Positions 1-9,065 of a stretch of DNA of 23,131 bases are shown in pieces (the first letter of the stretch is position 1; the number at the start of each line of letters is the position of its first letter). Made by a program: the position numbers and the translations under genes. The notes under the pieces were generated by a model, which saw only the letters and a program-made list of their open reading frames with translations, was not told the origin of the DNA and ran no database searches. Location of the stretch: positions 1-23,131 of the forward strand of contig CAKKTI010000353.1 in assembly GCA_920105805.1 (NCBI GenBank), written 5' to 3'. The stretch comes from Condylostoma magnum (Eukaryota > Ciliophora > Heterotrichea > Heterotrichida > Condylostomatidae).

Positions 1-1047
1 TATGAGAATACATTAGGAGTAGATTCTGATATTGTTAATAAAGAAATGTTTAAAATATAAGATAAAAATATAGTTCTAAGGCCAGAGGGAACAGCTGGGG
101 CTATGAGAGCTTATATACAGAATAACTTTTAAAATTAATGCATGTGATCCTACTTTGGTAATATGTTTAGAAGAGAACGCCCTCAAAAGGGCAGATACAG
201 AGAATTTTGGCAATATGGAGTTGAGAATATAGGAGGTGTTGATACAGTATGAAGTGATTATGAAATTATTGAATGTGCTTACAAAATAACTCAAAAATTA
301 GGAATTTAATGTGATATTTAGATTAATACGCTAGGAAATAATAGATAAAAGTATGTTAAAATACTTAAAGAGTATTTCTAGAGTAAAAATCTGTCTTAAT
401 TAAGTAGAAAAAGACTAGAAAATGGAAATGTGCTAAGAATACTTGATAGTAAGGAAATTGAAGATTAAGATATTATTTATAATTCTCCTTCAATTCTTGA
501 TTATTTGTACTAAGAAGATTTGATGAAATTTGAAAAACTGCAAGAATATCTTAAAATATAAAAGATTCCGTATGTAATAAACTAAAAACTTGTCAGAGGA
601 TTAGATTATTATAATAGTATTTGCTTTGAATTTGTTACAAATAATCAAAGTATATTAGGAGGAGGTAGATATGATAATTTATCATTAAAATATGGAAAAA
701 AACAAATAAATGCTGTAGGATGAGCTATGGGAATAGATAGAATAGCTTAATTACTAGAATATTAATAATAAACGTTAAAAGTTGGTATTGTATGCATTTA
801 GCCTTTTTAAGTATAGTACATTCTTAATGTACTAAATAATATCAGAAGCCAGTAATGCCAGGTACATATTGATTTAGAATTATCAACAAAGTAATAAATA
901 AAGAAATAATAGAAAATAGATATTGACTATCAGATTTTTATTGGTGAGAATGAGATAAATAATCAAACTGTCAAAATTTAGTCAAAAAGATCAATGAAGA
1001 GTTTTGAGGTTCCTACCAGTCAACTTTGCGATTTTTTGGTTAAGTAA
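1..1047 (+). CDS. HARS: Histidyl-tRNA synthetase, bacterial/organellar type (5' partial)
   Basis: Charges tRNA-His with histidine. The frame is open from base 1, so the N-terminus lies outside the window. Visible family marks are [14 protein letters not shown] near residue 28, class II motif 2 ([20 protein letters not shown]), the histidine-specific LVRGLDYYN loop, the GGGRYDNL glycine motif and motif 3 ([15 protein letters not shown], with TGA as the W). A C-terminal anticodon-binding-like domain follows (KVGIVCIQPFQ onwards). The motif spelling is closer to bacterial and mitochondrial enzymes than to the usual eukaryotic cytosolic one, so an organellar role is inferred. Many in-frame TAA/TAG codons read as Gln and two TGA as Trp. 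The stop is TAA at 1045, or TAA at 1051. The lipid kinase start follows about 28 nt downstream, which rules out reading on to the next TGA at about 1213. Confidence 0.88.
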
Positions 1048-1075
1048 ATTTAATGTAATAAAACGGATCTAAAAA

Positions 1076-2344
1076 ATGGAAAGTTAATATAAAAACCAAT
1101 TTTAAACTAACTGTGTGTTTTTACCAAAGAAATATAAGTGCAAACTGTAACTAAGTACAAGAAACCTTAAATATACTAATCAAATCCCTTATTTCTTCTC
1201 CTATAGATCATATGAGGATTATGTTAAAATTCCTTTTACTTATATAATAGGGGCTATTGCTATATCAGATACTGATTTTTAAGTAAAATATTATGACCCC
1301 TAAACTAAACAATTTCCTAATATCGTCTTCCGAGTATCTGCGCATGAATGTGGATAACTAATACAATAAATACAGCTACAATCCTATAGCACTCATGAGA
1401 GAAACTTGGCTATTCTAATAAACCCCTATAGTGGAGTAGGCAAGGCTAACAGAATTTTCATAGATAATTTTCAACCAATTTTACAATTTACCCCCTTTTA
1501 GTATACACCCCTAGATACTAACCAAATTGATTCTGTCAAAAATTGGATAGAAAACGATGAATTTCTAGACTATACTGATATTATATGTATGAGTGGTGAC
1601 GGCTTAATGTAAAAGCTGCTTAGCTATATTTGGTAAAGGCCTAATAAAGATTTAGTATTCCAGAATATTCGATTTGGGATTTTACCTGCAGGCACTAGAA
1701 ACGGACTTGCATGCACTCTAAATGGCAAAAACATAAATGAAACTATTTTTAACATTGTGAAAGGATACACCTTTAAAGCTGATTTGTTAAAGGTACGAGC
1801 AGATGACTAAGAAATGATTTCTACAACTGGAATTGGATTTGGACTGGGCTGCAATATAACAAGATATGCGGAAAATTTGCGTTATTTAGGCAAATCTCGT
1901 TATGTAGTTTCAGGGTTCAAGGAGTTTTTCTCAACTTGAAGATCTTACTCAGCAACTGTTCATTATGGTAGTACTGATAAAGCTATGCATTCATTTAAAG
2001 GGCAGTTCAAAATGATTCTGACAGCTAATCATAAAGTGCCTAATATTGCTAATAATGAGTATATTTCCCCATATGCTTCTATATAAAATGGGCTTATTGA
2101 TCTAGTGTGCTGTAATGATTGCTCAAGAATCAGTATGTTGAACTTTATTATCAGCATGGGTAATTATGGAAAACATGTTAACTTAGATTTTTGCAACTTC
2201 TTGTAAGCTTAAAGGATAATTATATAAGCAGATAATGAAGATGAAGCTTATTATAACGTTGATGGAGAGATTTACTTTGCTAGAAATCTAGATTTAACCT
2301 GTATACCTTCCCTAATAACCTACCTAGGAGTAGTAAACGAGTAA
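1076..2344 (+). CDS. Sphingosine kinase / diacylglycerol-kinase family lipid kinase
   Basis: Phosphorylates a lipid such as a sphingoid base, ceramide or diacylglycerol with ATP. About 422 residues. The start is ATG 1076, followed by a 115-residue N-terminal part with no clear family match (includes YVKIPFTYIIGAIAISDTDF). The DAGK catalytic domain then shows LILINPYSG-type nucleotide loop residues at about 116 (NPYSGVGKA), SGDGL at about 173, GILPAGTRNGLA at about 201 (the usual GSGN is GTRN here) and VDGE near 395. Gln is often TAA/TAG, and TGA supplies a Trp in FFSTWRSY. The stop is taken as TAA 2342; TAG 2366 or TAA 2369 are also in frame, but the converging gene ends at 2372. The lipid substrate cannot be told from sequence; sphingosine or ceramide kinase is most likely. 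Confidence 0.85.
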
Positions 2345-2371
2345 TCAATTTTTAATACTAATCTTTAGTAA

Positions 2372-3973
2372 CTAATGTTTAAAATGCTCTCTAAACGTAA
2401 TACTAGGTAATCCTGCTCTCTCCCTTTTAGTCCTAATCCAGTCATCCCAGTACCCATCATCATTATCATAATAATTGATAGTACTAGGAACCATGCCTAG
2501 TGGATTTTCACAATTGTAGGAAAACCAATCAATAGGGAAATCTGGAATATTCTTTGAATTATACGACTCATTTTCATCTTGCAAGTCACCTCCGATACCC
2601 TCTCCAAGCATATCTTTTAGTTTCTTTTATTACTTCTTTTTTTCAATTTCTAAGTATTCCTCTTCTGTAGAAATGTTCCTTTATGCTTAGTCTAAATCCT
2701 CCTCAACTGGGTATAAGTGCATGTACTTGTGTTTAAGTTTTTCTTACAAAAATTTGAACTTATATGTGTTTTTCGGGGTTAATATATAAGCAAGCAAATT
2801 AATCAACTTTTCTTTTGTTTCTTTAGACATATCTCTTTAAAATCTCTCTAATCCATTAATCAGGCCTATCATTTCATAATTCTACTGATACCACTTAGGA
2901 AGTAATTGAAAATAGTTGATTACAGAAGGAATTTACACAACTTTATCCTAAGTATAATCCGGGTCATTTAGAAATTATTCGAGAATCCTTCTACTATACT
3001 CTTCTTGATTATACAACTGAGGAATCATTCTTACAATTGCTCATTTGTTCATTTAATTGTGTCTTTCAATACCGAAATATGGCATGGGCCCTGCTGGTAA
3101 AAGAGGCAGCATGTCTTTGTGTGTTTGGTGATTCAAATCAAGTACATCAGCTCCAAAGTTCCCAGTCTGTACGTCTTCTACATATTTCGAAAAGTCTTCT
3201 GGCTTGTACTCAAAATCTTAGGTTAAGTAATCAATATCTTTACCATCTTAATACGATGTCGTTTCTAAAGGTACATTTTTTGGATTGAAATTCACATATA
3301 TTCCTGATTCCTTATCAAGCACTTAGAACTTGTCATCTGGGTCATAGTTTTAAATTATTTACTCCACTTCTTTTTGCCTTTACTTATCAAATTCACTAAT
3401 AGTAAATTTGTCTTCAATTTACTTTTGCCAATCAGACGTCTTACTTTATTAATACTCTTAAAGCTTTCTAGGATCATCAGGCAAAGGAACGTCAGGAGGA
3501 GGGTTTAACATCTTCTCCATTCCTATTTCTTAAAGTGTATTCTTAATTTCTTCCTTTTTACTTTATAACAAAGGGTTTTATTTGGCTTTATAATCAACCC
3601 AGACCCCTTTTTTTATAAGATTAGCCATATCAGCATCAGTTTCTATATTGGGTAATTTTGAACTTCCTTAAATCTTTCTATAATGATTGATTTTCTCTAT
3701 TTCTCGCTCATCCTTATCAATTATATGTGTGGCTTATGATTTCAAAGCAATAAGATTCTACTTCTTTTCAGCTATATCAGCATCTTGTTACAAAATATAC
3801 TTCATTGTATCCCTTGAAATAGTTTAAGGATGCTTAGCTTCTAATACCTAATCTAGTGTTTTTCTTTATTTTTCCTCGGTTTGCACTTCTTCCTCTACTT
3901 TTACCTCAACTTTCAAAGATTACAAAAACTTCTGAGTATGTGAACTAAATCTCCGTATATACCCAGCCAACAT
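2372..3973 (-). CDS. Unknown protein, possible mitochondrial import signal (533 aa)
   Basis: No family recognised. The protein starts MLAGYIRRFSSHTQKFLQS, which has the Arg/Ser-rich, acid-free look of a mitochondrial presequence. An acidic and lysine-rich coiled stretch follows (VEVKVEEEVQTEEKQRKTLD), then proline-rich segments (NPPPDVPLPDDPRKLQEY), then a denser region with MLPLLPAGPMPYFGIER and WAIVRMIPQLYNQEEYSRR. The tail contains DDGYWDDWIRTKRERAGLP and ends EHFKH before TAG at 2374-2372. Composition is consistently protein-like in this frame, and Gln codons include many TAA/TAG. The ATG lies 53 nt downstream of the apparent end of the SAS6-like copy on the same strand. A ciliate-specific mitochondrial ribosome or respiratory-complex subunit would fit the presequence and compact C-terminus, but that is inference only. 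Confidence 0.7.
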
Positions 3974-4026
3974 ATTTAATAAAAACCTACCTAATTAGTC
4001 CTAGTCTCAGACCTTCTCATACTCCT

Positions 4027-4614
4027 TTACAACTGGAGTAACAAGGAAGGATTCTTCACTTTAATCAGTGAACTAATATCCTGCAAACGGGCCTACATTA
4101 AGGTTAGTTTACTTTTCATAGCATTGTACCGAAAGGTAATCTACTATCTTACCATCTCTTCAGTACTTGCTACAAAATCACTACTTAATAGTTCTATAAC
4201 CTTGTATATTTTAGATAAAATCAAGTCTATCAAACTCTTTACATTATAAAAACAGCCAAAAAGTTCTCTAGCTCCTTAATACAGGAATTAAGCATTCTTG
4301 CTAGTATTCCTGGGTAATCTGCAAAATCCACCATAAGTTTTTAAGTTTCCTTTAGTTGTTGTCGTCCATTGCATGGACATATTGAAAGAAAAGATCATTT
4401 TCACTGGTAATTTCAATTCTTATATGAGATGGAGAATTGTCGTCCCTGAGTACTAAAATCTTTACTTTTACAGCTTCTAGAGTTCCTACTTCCTATGGCC
4501 CAAGAGATGCATCCTATACGTAATTCAAAGGGAATTTATCTGTCAAAAACAACGTGGTGGCCGTCCCCTAGGCTTGGATCTAGTTAATCTATTGCTGAGA
4601 AATCAAAGGAACAT
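4027..4614 (-). pseudogene. SAS6L: SAS-6-like (SAS6L/PISA domain) centriole protein, frame-disrupted
   Basis: SAS-6-family proteins build the centriole/basal-body cartwheel; the short SAS6L branch lacks the long coiled coil. The minus strand holds an almost complete SAS6L-like series in the right order but in alternating frames: FDRQIPFELR; then KVKILVLRDDNSP and IRIEITSENDLFFQYVHAMD; then QKLMVDFADYPGILARMLNS with FLAVFIMQR; then RLDFIQN; then YKVIELLSSDFVASTEEMVR with QQITFRYNAMKSKL; ending VKNPSLLLQL before TAA at 4029-4027. About four internal frame changes (near 4530, 4365, 4235 and 4212) separate the blocks. A fifth lies just after the only nearby ATG (4614). No GT-AG intron explains them. 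The residues are too well conserved for chance. Likely a young pseudogene; alternatives are assembly indels or real ribosomal frameshifting. Confidence 0.7.
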
Positions 4615-4841
4615 AGAATGCTTGTCTCGCCTTATATCTTTAGTTAATTTAAGTGTAGATTGCTATTTATTAGGCAATAGTAAATTCTAAGATAAATTGT
4701 AGTATTCAAAATGATGTAAAACTAGAGAAATGAGTATTATTATTTGATTGACAAGCCTTGTAAACTAATTAAGTTAGCACCCAGTGTGATTTATTGAGAA
4801 TTAGAATTTTATTGTTTAAACAATAAATATGATAATTAAAA
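4615..4841. other. AT-rich spacer upstream of the broken SAS6L copy and the Cys-rich gene
   Basis: 227 nt between divergent features. No gene, RNA or repeat is recognised. A Gln-rich minus-strand reading at 4620-4680 joins the SAS6L frames but lacks a start codon. It contains the presumed promoter of the cysteine-rich gene. Confidence 0.4.
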
Positions 4842-5192
4842 ATGTATAGGCTTCTATCAGTAAGCATTTGGCTTACATATGTACAGGCTAAGTGTAGATC
4901 AGATTGCCAGTAAGAATGTCTTATCACTAAAAACTTCTCTTAATGCAACGAGCTTTGCTGTGATAATCCAAAAGACTTTTAACCAATACAGATTTCTTCT
5001 AATTCCCCTTCTGAAGCATTGTAAGTATAAGACTTCAGCTATCAAGTGTGTAGGCAAAACTGTTAAACTTAGTGTGACTAGATTCTTAAATAGTAGAAAA
5101 ATTGTAATTAAGTTTGTATAGAAATGTTTTGTACTGATTAGGATATAATACAAGCCTAGAATAACGAGTATATGCTTTATCTTTTTAAGTAA
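4842..5192 (+). CDS. Small secreted cysteine-rich protein with two internal repeats
   Basis: No named family recognised. 116 residues from ATG 4842, with a short hydrophobic leader (MYRLLSVSIWLTYVQA) that looks like a signal peptide. The leader is followed at once by cysteines in two similar blocks: C-x3-C-x3-C-x8-C-x3-CC (starting KCRSDCQQEC) and, about 40 residues later, C-x3-C-x3-C-x9-C-x3-C-x4-C (starting VCRQNCQTQC). This looks like an internal duplication. All twelve cysteines lie in the two blocks, as in an extracellular disulphide-bonded protein. The other frame and the opposite strand here are free of TAA/TAG/TGA for about 250 nt, but their translations lack this order, so they were judged shadows. 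The stop is TAA 5190; TAA 5202 is the next choice. Eleven or so Gln are TAA/TAG. Confidence 0.7.
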
Positions 5193-5263
5193 AGTGCTGA
5201 TTAAACTAGCCCGGTATAACCATAAACTACATTATAATTCTGGGCCTTATATTTTGTAGTATT

Positions 5264-5558
5264 ATGCATTTTAGTAGTATTGAAGAGACTTTAGCTGAAA
5301 AAGGCTTGAAATTGCTTGGTAAAACAGTACTAGAAATCTTTAAAGGATAATAATTCCAACCTAATAGTTTATTTAATGCTGCTCTTCCAAATTTTATTGA
5401 TCTACTAAATTACATATATGGTAAGCTAATTTGAACTAAATAACTTGTTATGAATTGCAATTGGATGCTACATTGGAGTTAAAAATATGAATAAAATATC
5501 AGAAATAAGAAGTCAATACAGAAATTCTACACTTCAAGAGAAAATGGGTGTATGATAA
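5264..5558 (+). CDS. Short uncertain gene, frame unresolved
   Basis: Two protein-like stretches abut in different frames. From ATG 5264 one reads MHFSSIEETLAEKGLKLLGK and on to ALPNFIDLLNYIY near 5419. From ATG 5418 the next frame reads MVSQFELNNLLWIAIGCYIG and on to NSTLQEKMGV, ending at TGA 5556, with one possible membrane segment. Joining them would need an intron of length 1 modulo 3 or a frame change. I see no convincing GT-AG intron in the right phase (a 19-nt candidate at about 5327-5345 ends in AAAG). They may be two tiny overlapping genes, one spliced gene, or spacer that happens to look coding. No function is suggested. Confidence 0.3.
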
Positions 5559-5598
5559 AGCATAGTTTACTAGTTAATTTGTTAAAAAGTGTAAAAAT

Positions 5599-6249
5599 AT
5601 GGAAAGACCTTCAAGTTATGGTAACTTATCTCGCCGTTCAGGGATTTCAGTAGACTCTTAATCTCCTAGCAGACACAGGTACAATGTTTTAGATGATCCC
5701 TACATACATGACCCAGTATAACGCCTTACTCCAATGGAACTTAAAAGAATAACATAAGATTTCAAACAGTTTTCTAACAAAATGGATATTATGACGAAAA
5801 GATCCTTTTTTGAGTACTTCAGAATAGAAGAACTGTACAATACTCTCATAGGAGAGCGAATTTACTCGTATTTTTCCCAAAAAAGTGTTATAGACTACAA
5901 TAAATTCTTACAAAACTTAGCTATATTGTCCAGAGGAAGCCTAGAGGAGAGAATACAGCTGATATTTCAGATATATGACATAAATGGCTCAGGAGTTCTA
6001 GATTAAGACAGTTTAAAGCGAGTACTACTTTCCCTTATAAACTCAATGCTGAATTGTGACACAGATAACGAAACATTAGCCGGATTACAGTATGATGTAC
6101 GATGCATGACTCCTTAGTAAAGAGAGCAAGCAATAGAAGATCTGCTTAATGATATGTTAAGTATTTAAACCGCAGGGGCGTTGAGCTTTGATGACTTCTC
6201 AGCCTGGCTTACTGGCAAAGAAGTTATCAAGAACTCTATTGAATTGTGA
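5599..6249 (+). CDS. EF-hand calcium-binding protein
   Basis: About 216 residues from ATG 5599 (MERPSSYGNLSRRSGISVDS). A basic, serine-rich N-terminal tail precedes a calcineurin-B/NCS-like four-EF-hand layout: KRITQDFKQFSNKMDIMTKR, then DYNKFLQNLAILSRGSLEER, then the best loop DINGSGVLDQDS at about residue 127, then a degenerate last hand (TAGALSFDDFSAWLTG). The last loop lacks good calcium ligands, so probably only one or two sites bind calcium. The end is uncertain: no in-frame TAA/TAG occurs until about 6568, so the stop must be TGA, either 6247 (chosen; it abuts the converging gene's TAA at 6250) or 6295, in which case the first TGA would encode Trp. TGA reads as Trp elsewhere in this window. 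Confidence 0.65.
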
Positions 6250-6717
6250 TTAAGTAAAAATATTATGGTTATGGGAAAAAATGCTATGAATACTTGAGGA
6301 TCGGTATTGCCATGGCTTTATATTAGTATTTGTCCTAGCCTGTTGGGGAAGTTTTCTTGCTTATGAAAAAAGTTAGTAGTGAAGTCTTCTTGCTGGTCTT
6401 TTTGTAGTTTTTGGTCTTGGCTGGTAAACCCGAGCTGATATAACTGGTCTTTTTCTTTTCAAGGGAAAGTTTCCGAAAATTGTGTCTACAACTGTTATTG
6501 TTTAGTTTTTATCATGAATTTCCTTCTCATAAGTGATTCTGCTCTTTATTTCTGGCATTACTTGTGATAGATTACTGTTTTTATATTAAGCTAATTGAAA
6601 TTTAGGGGAGGCTTGTGTAGATATAGACTTTTATTATAAGATTTTGTCATCTAGGTATATTTTATTGCTTACAGTAGGTTTTAATTATTTCAGTTGTATC
6701 TTAATACGATTGTTCAT
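6250..6717 (-). CDS. Small basic protein of unknown function
   Basis: 155 residues if read to TAA at 6252-6250, or 114 residues if TAA at 6375-6373 is the stop. It begins MNNRIKIQLKQLKPTVSNKI and becomes strongly basic and proline-containing: GNFPLKRKRPVISARVY, then QPRPKTTKRPARRLHY. The extension to 6250 (KPWQYRSSSIHSIFSHN) is equally protein-like. No domain recognised; the composition suggests binding to nucleic acid or microtubules, which is speculation. Its ATG is only 19 nt from the ATG of the divergent coiled-coil gene. On the plus strand the same interval would be a poor continuation of the EF-hand gene, which supports this strand assignment. Confidence 0.45.
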
Positions 6718-6736
6718 CTTAGAGAATTTAATAATA

Positions 6737-8977
6737 ATGAATAAAAGTTAAAAAGAAGTCGACTATTCTGATTTTTACACTGATTATATCATTGAAAATT
6801 ATACTAATAAATCTGAGTTAAATAAAACTAGAAGGTAATTTGCATAGAAGTTGCTAAAGGATAAAAAAGCTTAAAGGGTAATAGCAGATTCATTAGACTA
6901 ACTTAAACCTATAGTTTCCAGATAAAGATTTAAAACACAGAAGTAATTAAGCTAAATTTCAGAAAGGCCGAAGACTGCCTAGCCTACAAAGCTATTAACT
7001 TAAGATTTTTCAAAAATGCAAGAAACTCATGAATCTTCCAATTACTTTTAAGAAATTGTTCAACGTTTTAATGATCTAAGCTAAAATTTCAACTAATTCT
7101 AACATTAGTATAACGAGTAATTTGACCCTAATATGGATAACCCTCCTAATGATGAAAATGCTATTGCAATTGACTTAAATCAAAAAGTTATCAGTATCTT
7201 AAGTAAAGTCAGTAAGTATGAGCCAGACTTTGTGTTTAATATACGAGATATAAGCCACAACTCTTGAAATGACCACTTAAGTATAGAAACGTTCATACAA
7301 GGAGAAATGAAAGAGGTTTGAGCAAAGTACAACAGATTAGACTTAAAATACTTCTATAAAAATGAAGGTATAAAGGAAAAAGCAGGGTTTAAGATTCTTT
7401 AACTTGAATAAGAAATAGCAATGATAAAAGAGTAAACTGAACTATAATATAATAGGGATTAAGCTACAATATGTGACTATGAAAGTAAAGAATTTGAAAC
7501 ATGAGTTTAAGAGGAGGAAAATGTTAAAAAAGAAGTCAGAAAAACAAACTTTGAAAATATGGGCTCTGCACTATAAGAAATTGATAGAATGAACAAGGTT
7601 TGCAATACAATTGGCAAAAAATTAGTAAATACTGAAAAAAATTTAAAATTCTGCTAAAGGAAACTCAATGATTGTAAAATCCATAATAAGCAATGCTTAT
7701 AATAAGTTAAACAGATAACATTAGATAATAAGAATCTAAAAGCTGTTGTTAATTTTTTATTGAACAACCCATTGATAAAGCAAAACTAAATAGAAACTCT
7801 TTAAAGCTTGCTGTATTTGGATAATTATAGTGAAATGAAGGAAAAGATAGATTAGGAGGAAATCTCTGAGAGCAATATTTTAGATTAAATTAAAGAAAGG
7901 ATTAATGATTTACGATAATATTTAGTAAGAATATCTAGACTAGCTGGTAGTAATCCAGTAGGCTTTAAACTTATAAAAGCTGCTAATATGGCAAAGGTTG
8001 AAGACCTCTTAGATGAATTTTACGAATCAAGTCCAATAGTCATGTCACCAGATGTCTCAGTTGATAAAGAAAAGTCGATTTAATAAGAATTTACATAGAT
8101 TGCTAAACATAAGAAGAAAAAGAAAATTGTTAAATCAAGAACGGACAATAATGATGTTATTGATGTAGACTAATTCATATAAAAGAATAATCAAGATATT
8201 ATGTAGAGTATTATAAAACCATAACAAGTTAAACAGGTAAATGAAGAAAAGTAATAATAAAGCTTAATTATCAGTGAATAGAAATAAATGAGTACATCTG
8301 AAATTTCTATATAGACTGATTAATAGGAATTTCAAGTAATGCCTCCAGATATTAAAGTGTAATACAAAAATTAAGCAGTTGTTGATTAAGATGAACTTCC
8401 CTGAATTGGAAAACTGTATGAAAATATTTAGATCAACAATAAGCCAGTATTACTAAAAGATGCAATATAAGAATTCATAAACATAGCTGAAATTCCTAAA
8501 ATAGATGTTTATATACAAACAGATCCGAAAATAAAAGGCTAAGTTGAAGTTAAAAAGGAGCATTTGCAAAAGTTTATTAAGGGTGTAATGGTAAATACGT
8601 ATAAATAATCAAATTAGGCAATCATGTATAAAGAAGTTGATATAAAAGTACCAGATAATCTGTCATAATGACTCTAAAAGGCTAAGTTTAGAACCTAAGC
8701 AGCTTATCATGAATACTGGGCAGAATTTAAGGTTTTAATGCGCACAAGAGGAGTAAAGAAATATACTAAAAGTATTGAAAATGAGGCTTGATGATAGATT
8801 TTAAATCAAAGAATTGTAAGAGGCGAATTAGATGATATATCAATTTACACTAGAGGGTATAATGATACTGACCTCTTTACTTAAAAAGCGAAAAACGTAA
8901 TAAATATACTGAATAAGCAGAAAATGGATGATTTAAACGAACTTATACAAAAAATACCAATATCAATAAGCCAATAA
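6737..8977 (+). CDS. Long coiled-coil protein, probable cytoskeletal/ciliary (about 746 aa)
   Basis: No named family recognised. The protein is Gln-, Lys- and Glu-rich, and a high share of Gln is TAA/TAG. After a basic N-terminus (MNKSQKEVDYSDFYTDYIIE, then TRRQFAQKLLKDKKAQR) comes a globular-looking part (VISILSKVSKYEPDFVFNIR). A long heptad-like coiled region follows (KEKAGFKILQLEQEIAMIKE; NTEKNLKFCQRKLNDCKIHN), then a lysine patch (AKHKKKKKIVK), a low-complexity Gln region and a C-terminal helical domain (AAYHEYWAEFKVLMRTRGVK). ATG 6737 is the first Met in frame. The stop is taken as TAA 8975; a TAA triplet run at 8984-8992 is an alternative. The next gene starts about 88 nt downstream on the same strand. 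A role at the axoneme or basal body fits its composition and neighbours but is inferred. Confidence 0.7.
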
Positions 8978-9065
8978 TACTCATAATAATAAAAGGACCT
9001 AAAATTTAAAAAAAGGGAAATAAAAACAAGCTGATTCAATATAACAAAAAAACTAATAAAGCAAA

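Noticed and set aside
3037-3288. 83-residue plus ORF
   Set aside because: It lies antisense to the continuous minus-strand protein 2372-3973, whose reading is protein-like throughout.
4899-5153. 84-residue minus ORF and the 80-residue plus ORF at 4879-5121
   Set aside because: Both overlap the frame 4842-5192, whose regular cysteine pattern and leader peptide are far less likely by chance.
5449-5598. N-terminal extension of the EF-hand gene in the same frame
   Set aside because: The extension reads as generic AT-rich sequence, and ATG 5599 begins a compact, clearly different N-terminus; all frames are open in this code, so openness is no evidence.
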